Below, one piece after another: positions 1 through 6,494 of a stretch of DNA of 20,083 nt. The DNA is from UBA1067 sp050874585 (GTDB lineage: Bacteria; Verrucomicrobiota; Kiritimatiellia; RFP12; UBA1067): contig JBNMKZ010000053.1 in the NCBI GenBank assembly GCA_050874585.1, positions 1-20,083 on the forward strand, written 5' to 3'. The notes under the pieces are model-generated. The model saw nothing but the letters and a program-made list of their open reading frames with translations. It was not told the origin of the DNA and did no database searches. Position 1 is the first letter of the stretch; each line of letters starts with the position of its first letter. The position numbers and the translations under genes are program-made.

Positions 1-33
1 AAAATCATGGAAATCATCAGGAAGGGGAAATAG
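1..33 (+). CDS. Possible C-terminal tail of an upstream gene (cut by window edge)
   Basis: Frame 1 is open from the window edge to a TAG at 31-33 and would encode a basic tail ending RKGK. The stop lies one base before the ATG of the next gene, as in a tightly packed operon. Only ten codons are visible, so this may equally be leader sequence; the SD of the next gene lies inside it. Confidence 0.25.
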   Translation, partial: KIMEIIRKGK

Positions 34-34
34 A

Positions 35-1021
35 ATGAATCGACTGGTCTTGGCGATGGCCGTAGCGAGTTGCGCATTGACCGGATGCGCAACGGAAAAA
101 TTGACGGTGACGGTAACGGATAATGAGGGAATGCCAGTTTCAAGCGCAAGAGTAAGGGTTGGCTATTCAACAAGTAATGTACTTTTTGGCGGTGGACATC
201 GGTCAAGCGGATCAGATTCAGGGTATGCCGAATCCCAGACTGGGGCGGATGGCGTTGCCGTGGTCAAGTTCAATTGTACATCCTCGGATTTTGGCTGGTC
301 GGTCTCGGCAGAGGGGTATTATAAAAGTGATATATTTAACGGGCATTTTGCTTTCGACGAAATTATTATTCCCCCGGGGATAGGTAAAGTCATTCTTAAG
401 GAGCATGAAAAATATGGCAAGGTCACGCTTTGGAAGATCAAGAACCCACAGCCCATGTATGCGCACAAATCCTTCGAAGATTGTGAACGGCTCAAGGAGA
501 ACGGACGCTACGGCTTCGACCTGAAGTTGTTTGACTGGGTCGCCCCCTACGGGGAGGGCCAGGAGGCCGACTTCTATGTCGTGCGGGACTACACCAAGCC
601 AACGGAGGAGGGGCGGTTTCGTGTCGGAACGCTTGAATTTGAGCGGGGATGCGGCTTCTACCTTGCCGAGAACAATGGAAATGAGAACTTCCAAACGGCC
701 TACCATGCGGACACGAATGCAGTCTTCACCTCCTCAGTTCCCCTTTTGTGCGAACATTATAAGGAAAGGACTCGGGAGGTGGATGTTCCGCTGCCGCTCG
801 TCGACAAGAATCATCACATCGTCTTGCGCACGCGGGTCAAGTACGACGAGAACGGCAACATGGTTTCGGCGCACTACTCCCGGATACTCGGGGAGTTCTG
901 GGTATTGCCATCCGTATCCGTGTCGGAATCGATTTTCAATCCGGTTCCGAATGATACGAACCTGGAGTTTGACAGGAAGCGGAACCTCTACAAGCCACCC
1001 AAGAACAGTTGGTGGAGATAA
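35..1021 (+). CDS. Lipoprotein with an Ig/carboxypeptidase-regulatory-like N-terminal domain, function unknown
   Basis: 328 aa. The N-terminus is a lipoprotein signal peptide with lipobox LTGC (Cys18), so the mature protein should be lipid-anchored in the cell envelope. Residues ~23-115 (TVTVTDNEGMPVSSARVRVG, then a glycine-rich stretch and GADGVAVVKF) resemble the carboxypeptidase-regulatory/Big-like beta-sandwich fold in which a variable 'extension' is described by D-x-x-G-x-P. The rest (about 130-328) has no motif I recognise; it ends in a basic tail, NLEFDRKRNLYKPPKNSWWR. The start is supported by an AGGAAGGGG Shine-Dalgarno at 19-27, seven bases upstream. I do not know its function. It may be one of a paralogous family of secreted proteins, which I cannot test here. 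Confidence 0.85.
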   Translation: MNRLVLAMAVASCALTGCATEKLTVTVTDNEGMPVSSARVRVGYSTSNVLFGGGHRSSGSDSGYAESQTGADGVAVVKFNCTSSDFGWSVSAEGYYKSDIFNGHFAFDEIIIPPGIGKVILKEHEKYGKVTLWKIKNPQPMYAHKSFEDCERLKENGRYGFDLKLFDWVAPYGEGQEADFYVVRDYTKPTEEGRFRVGTLEFERGCGFYLAENNGNENFQTAYHADTNAVFTSSVPLLCEHYKERTREVDVPLPLVDKNHHIVLRTRVKYDENGNMVSAHYSRILGEFWVLPSVSVSESIFNPVPNDTNLEFDRKRNLYKPPKNSWWR

Positions 1022-1040
1022 CTTGTCCAGCGTGGAGGGT

Positions 1041-1199
1041 GGGGAATCCACGCCGCGTTGGCGTTGTGTAGGCGCGAGCGCGGCACTTTGGGCGGCCTGC
1101 CGGACGGCAGGCCGGCAAGACCACCTGCCGCGACCTGGCCTGTAGTCGGCCTTGTTCCTCTCGGGCGAGCCGCCGCGCAAGCCCCCGAGCAAGCGGTTT
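1041..1199 (+). repeat. Dispersed intergenic repeat, copy A (promoter-proximal to metG)
   Basis: This stretch is clearly related to 6153-6284 plus 6453-6478. Shared blocks in the same order are GCGCGGCA(C/G)TTT (1078-1089), a perfect hairpin CGGCCTGCCG-GA-CGGCAGGCCG (1093-1114), GGCAA(G/A)ACC, TCGGCCTTGT, CCTCTCGGGCGAG (ending 1169), and the 26-bp block 1174-1199 (CGCGCAAGCCCCC... AGCGGTTT), which is identical in both copies. The block ends exactly five bases before a TATAAT in each case. The element fills the gap between the lipoprotein stop and metG. Confidence 0.8.
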
Positions 1200-1200
1200 A

Positions 1201-1209
1201 TGATATAAT
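1201..1209 (+). promoter_or_regulatory. Extended -10 promoter of metG (TGA-TATAAT)
   Basis: A perfect TATAAT (1204-1209) is preceded by a TGn extended -10. No TTGACA-like -35 is visible at 17-18 bp spacing; the identical 26-bp repeat block occupies that position. The predicted start is near 1216, giving a very short leader that contains AGGAGG at 1220-1225. Confidence 0.75.
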
Positions 1210-1228
1210 ATGCGGAATTAGGAGGCTT

Positions 1229-3274
1229 ATGGCTGAGATGAAGCGAAAGATTGTTGTCACGAGTGCGTTGCCGTATGCCAATGGAGACATCCATTTGGGG
1301 CATCTTGTCGAGTATATCCAGACGGATTTCTGGGTGCGTTATCAGAAGTTGCGCGGGAATGAGTGCGTTTATGTCTGTGCGGACGACACGCATGGTACGC
1401 CAATCATGATTCGTGCCCGTAAGGAGGGCATCACGCCCGAGCAGCTCATCGCCCGCAGCCATGAGACTCACTTGAAGGATTTCACCGACTTCCAGATTTC
1501 GTTTGACAACTACTATACGACCAATTCGCCGGAAAACAAGGAGCTTTCGGAGAGGTTCTTCGCGGCGATGGAGAAGAGTGGCGCGATTACGCGCAAGACG
1601 ACGCCCCAGTTGTACTGTGAGCACTGCAAGATGTTTCTTCCCGACCGTTTCGTGAAGGGGACGTGTCCGAAGTGCGGGGCCGAAGGCCAGTATGGTGACA
1701 GCTGCGACAAGTGCGGCGCGACCTATGGCGCGGAGGAACTCGGGTCCCCCATCTGCACGACCTGCGGCGGAACGCCAGTCGTCAAGGATTCGGAGCACCT
1801 GTACTTTGAACTTGAGCCTCAGCACGACTACCTTGAGAAGTGGATTCCGGGGCATACGACGAGCGATGTCTCCAATAAGCTGCTCGAATGGTTCAAGGAA
1901 CCCCTGCGCGGCTGGTGCATTTCGCGTGATGCGCCGTACTTCGGGTTCGAGATTCCGGGGTACAAGGACAAGTTCTTCTACGTGTGGGTCGATGCGCCGA
2001 TTGGCTACATCGCCAGCCTGCAGAACTGGTGCGCGAAGAACGGGCGCGGCGATTTGTGGAACGATCCCGAGGCCGAACTCTATCATTTCATCGGCAAGGA
2101 CATCATTCGCTTCCACTGCCTTTTCTGGCCCGGAATGCTCCACGCGGCAGGCTTCAAGGGGCCGAACAAGGTTTTCGTGCACGGATTCTTGACCGTCAAT
2201 GGCGAGAAGATGTCCAAGTCGAAAGGGACGTTCGTGAATGCCCGCACCTATCTCGACCACTTGCCGCCGGAAGCCCTGCGCTACTATTACGCGGCAAAAC
2301 TCGGGGGCACGACGGACGATATGGACCTCAACCTCGTCGACTTTGTCCAGCGCGTCAATTCCGATCTCGTTGGCAAGATCACGAACATCGCCTCACGCGG
2401 TGGCCAGATGCTCCAGAAGAAACTGGGCGGAATGCTTGGGACGATGGACGAGGAGGGCCGCGCCCTTGTGCAGAAGTGCCGCGCCGCAGGTGAGCCGATT
2501 GCCAAGTTCTACGAGGAGCGGCGGTTTAATCAGGTCGTCGTGGAGATTTGCCGTCTGGCGGATGCCGCGAATGAATATTTTGACCGCCGCGAACCGTGGA
2601 AGACGGTGAAGACGGATGCGGAAACGACGCGCACGACGCTGACCGCCGCCTTGAACGCATTTCGCATCATGGCAATTTACCTGAAGCCGATTCTCCCGGT
2701 CTACGCCAACAAGGCCATGAAACTCTTTGGCGAGACGGACTGGTCGTGGGATTCGTCCGCCGAATCGCGTGAGAACTGTGCGCTCGGCGACTACGAGTAC
2801 CTGGCCAGCCGCATTGACGCGAAACAGGTCGAGGCGATGATTGCCGCGGCAACCGTCAAGCCGGCGGACTCGGGCGAGGTTGCCCACGAGTCCCGTGCAT
2901 CGAAGAATAAGGCGAAGGCTTCCGCCGCGCCGGCACTCAAGGCGGAAATTGCCTTCCCGGACTTCGAGAAACTTGACCTTCGCGTCGGGACAGTCGAGAG
3001 TTGCGAGATTGTCCCGAAGAGCTCGAAGTTGCTCAAGTTCGTGCTGGATGCGGGGGCGCTCGGCAAGCGGACGATCTTCTCTGGGATTCGCGGGGCCTAC
3101 CCGGAGCCGGAGAAGCTCGTTGGGCGGGAGGTTGTCTTTGTGGCGAACCTTGCGCCGCGCAAGATGTCCGTCGGCGTTTCGGAGGGGATGATTCTCTTTG
3201 CCGGTGAGCCGGGGACGAATGGTGGCGTGCTCTCGCCGTCTTCAACGGCGGGTGGCGGTACGCCCGTGACCTAA
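1229..3274 (+). CDS. metG: Methionyl-tRNA synthetase with C-terminal tRNA-binding domain
   Basis: 681 aa cytosolic class I aminoacyl-tRNA synthetase that charges tRNA-Met with methionine. Visible motifs: the HIGH-type signature HLGH (residues 22-25), the zinc-knuckle insertion with four Cys pairs (CEHC, CPKC, CDKC, CTTC; about 130-182), and KMSKS (327-331). The C-terminal ~100 residues (EIAFPDFEKLDLRVGTV..., from ~571) form the EMAP/Trbp111-like OB fold that binds tRNA and dimerises, joined by an Ala/Lys-rich linker. This is the long, E. coli-like form. The open frame extends upstream to 1058, but that part is the dispersed repeat. ATG 1229 lies 3 bases after AGGAGG (1220-1225) and ATG 1238 lies 12 bases after it; either could be the start. 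It has its own promoter and a terminator at 3293, so it is probably monocistronic. Confidence 0.97.
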   Translation: MAEMKRKIVVTSALPYANGDIHLGHLVEYIQTDFWVRYQKLRGNECVYVCADDTHGTPIMIRARKEGITPEQLIARSHETHLKDFTDFQISFDNYYTTNSPENKELSERFFAAMEKSGAITRKTTPQLYCEHCKMFLPDRFVKGTCPKCGAEGQYGDSCDKCGATYGAEELGSPICTTCGGTPVVKDSEHLYFELEPQHDYLEKWIPGHTTSDVSNKLLEWFKEPLRGWCISRDAPYFGFEIPGYKDKFFYVWVDAPIGYIASLQNWCAKNGRGDLWNDPEAELYHFIGKDIIRFHCLFWPGMLHAAGFKGPNKVFVHGFLTVNGEKMSKSKGTFVNARTYLDHLPPEALRYYYAAKLGGTTDDMDLNLVDFVQRVNSDLVGKITNIASRGGQMLQKKLGGMLGTMDEEGRALVQKCRAAGEPIAKFYEERRFNQVVVEICRLADAANEYFDRREPWKTVKTDAETTRTTLTAALNAFRIMAIYLKPILPVYANKAMKLFGETDWSWDSSAESRENCALGDYEYLASRIDAKQVEAMIAAATVKPADSGEVAHESRASKNKAKASAAPALKAEIAFPDFEKLDLRVGTVESCEIVPKSSKLLKFVLDAGALGKRTIFSGIRGAYPEPEKLVGREVVFVANLAPRKMSVGVSEGMILFAGEPGTNGGVLSPSSTAGGGTPVT

Positions 3275-3292
3275 GGGTCGTGCATGGAGGTA

Positions 3293-3335
3293 AGCGGGGC
3301 GCGGCGAAAGTCGTGCCCCGCTCTCGTTTGTTCCT
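3293..3335 (+). terminator. Rho-independent terminator of metG
   Basis: An 8-bp stem, AGCGGGGC (3293-3300) with GCCCCGCT (3315-3322), closes a 14-nt loop and is followed by the T-rich CTCGTTTGTT. It lies 20 bp after the metG stop. Confidence 0.75.
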
Positions 3336-3401
3336 GATTCTTTTTACGCTTCTACTTGTGTTAAGGTGATGTAGAAACTTCTATGGAAAGGCTATATTAA
3401 G

Positions 3402-3548
3402 ATGAATGAATATCATTTTTTAGTCGTGGCAGAACGACTGTTGGCGTTGTATAGAAATCATCAAATAATTGGCGATGAGGATGGCTATTCGAATGCTTTT
3501 CGGAGTCTTATGGGCGAACTTGCTGACGCTGTTTCGTCAGTTGAGTGA
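3402..3548 (+). CDS. Small ORF of unknown function beside the restriction-modification pair (48 aa)
   Basis: ATG at 3402 opens 48 codons (MNEYHFLVVAERLLALYRNH... ending AVSSVE) and stops at 3546-3548, only three bases from the stop of the converging leftward ORF (3552). A GGAAAGG (3386-3392) lies 9 bases upstream. The predicted peptide looks like a mostly helical, acidic small protein. Its AT-rich composition matches the R-M pair rather than metG. It lacks a visible HTH, so calling it an R-M controller protein is not supported. It could be a real small protein, a remnant of a longer gene, or chance. Confidence 0.4.
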   Translation: MNEYHFLVVAERLLALYRNHQIIGDEDGYSNAFRSLMGELADAVSSVE

Positions 3549-3551
3549 AGA

Positions 3552-4331
3552 TTATTCGGATGCCTGACATTCCTTTGGGAAGAGCATCCTAAGAATAGCA
3601 AGGGTATCATGTCGATGTTTAGGCGACAGCATTCCAAAGACTCTGAGCAATTCAAGAGAGAGCGTAGCCTCCTCTTTCCCAATTATCCATTTCGCACATT
3701 CCTTTGTGTCTAATTCACGTCCAAAGGGTGGCTGCGAAAAAGTTAGAGACGAAAGAGGAAGGCAAACATAAAGCATCGCTTGGGTCCCGATTGCCTTTTG
3801 CTTCTCACGAATCATAATCTCTGCCAGTATTTCATACTTTCCAAATCTGTGCACAAAGAGCGGGTAGGAAACCTCCATCGCATAAAATGGCATGTCATTG
3901 CGAGTGATTATCTTGGGGTTTGTTCGACGAATCGATTCCGTCTCTTCGAATGTGTTTTCATTTGGAATGCGTTGGATAGCCTGTACACAGTCTTGAATTT
4001 CCTTTGTGGAGAGCAGTCCGCGAGATTTGGCATAGTATGTGATTTCGCTAAGCTCGTATCCAAATTTGACGTCCCCCTTGTTGTTGACAAAGGTCTTGTG
4101 GAAAAGTGATGTTTTATGTTTGTTTTCGTCTTTTGCAAGTAAGTCGTAGCCGATTTGCCATTCAACATAGCAGTCAGATGTGAGTTTGGTTTGTCGCGGG
4201 GCAACGGGTTCGCCATAATAGGCAAAGAAACTTCTCCGTTTGATGCGGATCTTTCCTGATGTTTTGGTAAGAGGCAAGTTGACGTAAAACTGGTTTGCCT
4301 CAACAATTACTTTTGCGTCTTCGGTGTTCAT
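3552..4331 (-). CDS. Probable restriction endonuclease partner, R.PabI-like (candidate DNA-glycosylase type)
   Basis: 259 aa. Context: the start codon overlaps the stop of the upstream adenine methyltransferase (ATGA, 4328-4331), so the two are translationally coupled and form a likely type II R-M pair. No clear PD-(D/E)xK or HNH motif is seen. Instead the protein has R32 in KIRIKRRSFFAYYG, E57-x4-Y62 in YVEWQIGYD, K177/K179 in the middle, and H239-x2-D242 in SPKHRHD. As I remember it, R.PabI (a GTAC-specific adenine glycosylase) needs R32, E63, Y68, K154, H211 and D214, with the same spacings for E-x4-Y and H-x2-D and a similar distance to the C-terminus. The family call is therefore an inference from a residue pattern; the restriction role rests mainly on the neighbour. 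Low GC compared with metG suggests acquisition by transfer. Confidence 0.6.
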   Translation of the reverse strand: MNTEDAKVIVEANQFYVNLPLTKTSGKIRIKRRSFFAYYGEPVAPRQTKLTSDCYVEWQIGYDLLAKDENKHKTSLFHKTFVNNKGDVKFGYELSEITYYAKSRGLLSTKEIQDCVQAIQRIPNENTFEETESIRRTNPKIITRNDMPFYAMEVSYPLFVHRFGKYEILAEIMIREKQKAIGTQAMLYVCLPLSSLTFSQPPFGRELDTKECAKWIIGKEEATLSLELLRVFGMLSPKHRHDTLAILRMLFPKECQASE

Positions 4332-5512
4332 TCTTGAGTTGCTTTCTTTTTTGGGTTAAGACTTTTGTGAATGTATTCCTTTACGGATTTGAAGGCTTCT
4401 TCTGGTGGGGGTGTCACTTTCCCGAATATCTCTGGATGATGGTATTTTGTTACGGACAATAGTTGATTGGAGACGGCGTTAAAGTTTTCCTTGTCGTAAG
4501 GAATGTCGAAATTCCCAAGATAATAGGGAACTTCCGCATAACGCTTGAAGCAGTCGATATAGCAATAGTAGGCCAAGAGATTTGGGTCTATGTCAACGGC
4601 ATTGTCGATTCGTGAGGAAAGGAATGTGCGGCTACGCTTGAGAGCGTTGATGTCTCTGAGTGTGTAAAATAGTATCTCGGGTGAGTATCTTTTCTTGTGT
4701 GGATATTTGGCGATGATGTCGGTTATGTAGTCAAAGTTCTCCACTGCAAATTGATTTCCATCAACGGTTTTGAAGGTGAAGGAACGAACATCATTCATTG
4801 TGATGCCATGGCCTTCGCTTCGTTTGTAAAAGGCAACAATTACAGGAAAGACTGATGCCTTTGATGTCCCTGCGAATTCGCTACTTGGAAATACAATGTG
4901 GTTGATTAGTTGGTAGTTTGAGAAAAATGGAGTGGCCGCACGATAGTTGGCCTTTTTTATCAAGTAGGAAAGAGGGTGCAGAACAATTACATAATCGGCT
5001 CTTAACTTGTTGTAGGCGAGAAGGAAGGAGATTCCAAGATCTCTCGATTTAACATCGGCATCGACTTCGAAATTCCTTTGCTTGATCTGTTTTCCTGTTT
5101 GGGAAGTTACATCGTTGTAGGGTGGATTCCCGACGAGAATAAGAGGTTCGGTCTTTTGAAGATTAAACTTTTCGCGTGTAATATTAGTGAGGGTATTCGT
5201 AACGATCCATGTTACATTGGAGAACAATGTTCGCCCAATGCTAATGGCATGAGGATCAATGTCGTTTCCCATGAAGCGGCACTTTGATAGGGAGGGAACT
5301 TCCATTAAGGCAAAAAATGCACCATATCCGCAAGCTAAGTCTGCGATTGTCCAATTCTTATCAATTCCCTGCGACTGTAGCCACTTCCCAGATAGTTTGA
5401 CATATTTAGATGGTGTATAAAAGCTTCCCAGGTTTATCCGGTCAATCTTCTTAAGATGGCGAGAGACATTGGCATCTTTTGCGTTTGGGTTGTCAGCACC
5501 TTGGGGCGACAT
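4328..5512 (-). CDS. N6-adenine DNA methyltransferase (type II R-M, gamma-like motif order)
   Basis: 394 aa. It should transfer a methyl group from S-adenosylmethionine to the exocyclic N6 of adenine in the host's recognition site, protecting it from the neighbouring nuclease. Motifs in order: motif X LGSFYTP (28-34), motif I DLACGYGAF (58-66), motif II acidic region GNDIDP (82-87), catalytic motif IV NPPY (129-132); the remaining ~250 residues would hold the target-recognition domain. I chose ATG 5512 rather than the longest start at 5584. CAGGAG lies 8 bases upstream of 5512, and the extra 24 codons would add a hydrophobic stretch that makes no sense on a DNA methylase. The downstream ORF overlaps by ATGA. 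The gene is AT-richer than its neighbours, consistent with a mobile R-M module. The recognition site is unknown; GTAC would be expected if the partner is R.PabI-like. Confidence 0.85.
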   Translation of the reverse strand: MSPQGADNPNAKDANVSRHLKKIDRINLGSFYTPSKYVKLSGKWLQSQGIDKNWTIADLACGYGAFFALMEVPSLSKCRFMGNDIDPHAISIGRTLFSNVTWIVTNTLTNITREKFNLQKTEPLILVGNPPYNDVTSQTGKQIKQRNFEVDADVKSRDLGISFLLAYNKLRADYVIVLHPLSYLIKKANYRAATPFFSNYQLINHIVFPSSEFAGTSKASVFPVIVAFYKRSEGHGITMNDVRSFTFKTVDGNQFAVENFDYITDIIAKYPHKKRYSPEILFYTLRDINALKRSRTFLSSRIDNAVDIDPNLLAYYCYIDCFKRYAEVPYYLGNFDIPYDKENFNAVSNQLLSVTKYHHPEIFGKVTPPPEEAFKSVKEYIHKSLNPKKKATQE

Positions 5513-5691
5513 AGGTTCAGCTCCTGAAAGTACGGCGGTTAGAAAGACGGCAATGATAATGGAATGCCGACCTACAGTAGTCATAAATGAGTGTTTCCAT
5601 TGATTCGTGACCTTTTGCTCCTGGGAAAGTCATGGCACGAAAATAAGGAGCACATTCTTCTCATGCACTCCGCAGAGGCCCTACCACAGGC

Positions 5692-5758
5692 CGGTTTGAA
5701 TACATGACAAAGAATGCGCCCATTATGGCGCACCCTACCTGACATGTCGTTCAAACCG
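5692..5758. repeat. 67-bp nested inverted repeat (three stacked stems)
   Basis: The outer arms CGGTTTGAA (5692-5700) and TTCAAACCG (5750-5758) are perfect. Inside them ACATG (5702-5706) pairs with CATGT (5743-5747), and an inner hairpin TGCGCC (5715-5720)/GGCGCA (5727-5732) has a 6-nt loop. The structure is nearly the same on both strands, so it could be a cruciform, the end of a small mobile element or a leader-RNA fold ahead of the methyltransferase. Confidence 0.6.
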
Positions 5759-5885
5759 AGTAATAGTGGTAGTATTTCTGCGGGTCGACTTGTTAGTATA
5801 GATGCTACATCGATTTCAGTCCTTTGGATTTCACCCATCGGCACTGGTGCGGGGCGAGCGGACGCTCGCTTCCACACGGAGGAGA

Positions 5886-5894
5886 ATTGTATCA
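5886..5894 (-). promoter_or_regulatory. Possible leftward promoter for the R-M pair (TGA-TACAAT)
   Basis: On the minus strand TGATACAAT matches the extended -10 form seen at the other promoters of the window. No good -35 is visible. If used, it would give a leader of roughly 365 nt before the methyltransferase start, containing the 5854-5869 hairpin and the nested inverted repeat. Confidence 0.35.
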
Positions 5895-5935
5895 TAATTT
5901 CCCTTGTTGAGGTACGCGAAACTGTTAGTTTTGGG

Positions 5936-5980
5936 GCGCGGCAGTTTCGATAGCCAAGCCGGACGCAGGACGGCAGAACA
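5936..5980 (+). repeat. Dispersed intergenic repeat, degenerate copy C
   Basis: It begins with the same GCGCGGCAGTTT (5936-5947) as copy B and continues GATAGCC, CCGGACG, CAGG, CGGCA, AAC-like blocks in the same order. The hairpin core has been degraded here by small changes and no longer pairs perfectly. Confidence 0.55.
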
Positions 5981-6016
5981 GTGAAAGGGCGGAGCCGCGA
6001 ACCGCAATCCGTCGCG

Positions 6017-6094
6017 CTGTCGTGCGCATCTCGGCGTTTCATGGTGCGCACGACAGACGTTTGGGATGCGCATGAGTCGGGTTTGCCGTGCGCT
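6017..6094. repeat. Diverged ~22-bp tandem repeat with TGCGCA cores and a 12-bp hairpin
   Basis: TGCGCA occurs at 6023, 6045 and 6067, with TGCGCT at 6089, so the spacing is exactly 22 bp three times. A GTTT follows 13-14 bases into each of the first three units. The first two cores form a perfect 12-bp inverted repeat, CTGTCGTGCGCA (6017-6028) and TGCGCACGACAG (6045-6056). No T-run follows, so it is not an intrinsic terminator. Confidence 0.6.
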
Positions 6095-6152
6095 TCATCG
6101 CAGAAGTGGCAAGACAGGGGGCTCGCTTGAGAGCGGCGGAGCGCAGAAGGGC

Positions 6153-6478
6153 GAGGAAAGTCCCACCGCGCAGGCGTTCAGAAGGCGCAGGCGCGGCAGT
6201 TTGAATGGCCTGCCGGACGGCAGGCCGGCAAAACCATTTGCCGCATGGAGCCTGTGGTCGGCCTTGTCCTTCCTCTCGGGCGAGGGGGTGCGCGCGAAGT
6301 GTCGCGAGTGAGGTCTTCCACGGGGCGCCACCGTAAGAGTTGCTTTGTCCGTAATCAGCGATAACCACCGAGGCAGGGCCGGCTAAGAAGACTTTGTTGT
6401 TGAGGTGTGAGAGGTGAGCGCAACCGTGAAAGCCGAGACCGAGCGACAGCTTCGCGCAAGCCCCCGAGCAAGCGGTTT
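6153..6478 (+). repeat. Dispersed intergenic repeat, copy B, interrupted by 168 bp
   Basis: 6153-6284 aligns with copy A 1041-1169, including the perfect hairpin GGCCTGCCG-GA-CGGCAGGCC (6207-6226) and CCTCTCGGGCGAG. The final 26-bp block, identical to 1174-1199, lies at 6453-6478. In copy A these two parts are 4 bp apart; here 168 bp (6285-6452) separate them, with no recognisable gene in between. The copy again ends five bases before a TATAAT. Confidence 0.75.
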
Positions 6479-6479
6479 G

Positions 6480-6488
6480 TGGTATAAT
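6480..6488 (+). promoter_or_regulatory. Extended -10 promoter of the NYN gene (TGG-TATAAT)
   Basis: A perfect TATAAT at 6483-6488 is preceded by TGG. With the usual six bases between the hexamer and the start site, transcription would begin at 6495, the A of the gene's ATG. The upstream 26 bp are identical to those of the metG promoter. Confidence 0.75.
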
Positions 6489-6494
6489 GTCCCC

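Larger units (their letters stand above)
5513..6479. other. Large structured non-coding region upstream of the R-M pair and the NYN gene
   Basis: Nearly 1 kb with no convincing gene. Open frames here are low-complexity Arg/Pro/Ala translations of repeats, without SDs. It contains a nested inverted repeat (5692-5758), a perfect 7-bp hairpin GCGAGCG/CGCTCGC (5854-5869), a possible leftward promoter (5886-5894), a degenerate repeat copy (5936-5980), a 22-bp-period TGCGCA run with a 12-bp hairpin (6017-6094) and an interrupted repeat copy (6153-6478). Confidence 0.7.

Noticed and set aside
734..2260. 508-codon frame antisense to metG
   Set aside because: Shadow of a GC-biased gene; basic, low-complexity protein with no domain, while the other strand encodes an unmistakable MetRS.
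5513..5584. N-terminal extension of the methyltransferase that looks like a signal peptide
   Set aside because: A cytosolic DNA methylase should not be secreted, the upstream ATG has no SD, and ATG 5512 has CAGGAG at ideal spacing.
5581..6051. 156-codon leftward open frame
   Set aside because: Low-complexity Arg/Pro/Ser translation of the repeat-rich region, no SD, and it runs through the nested inverted repeat and the 22-bp repeat.
6153..6163. GAGGAAAGTCC, the conserved 5' motif of bacterial RNase P RNA
   Set aside because: The other conserved blocks (AGGGTGAAA-like and the 3' ACAGAA strand of P4) are not found downstream, and the region aligns with repeat copy A, which lacks the motif.
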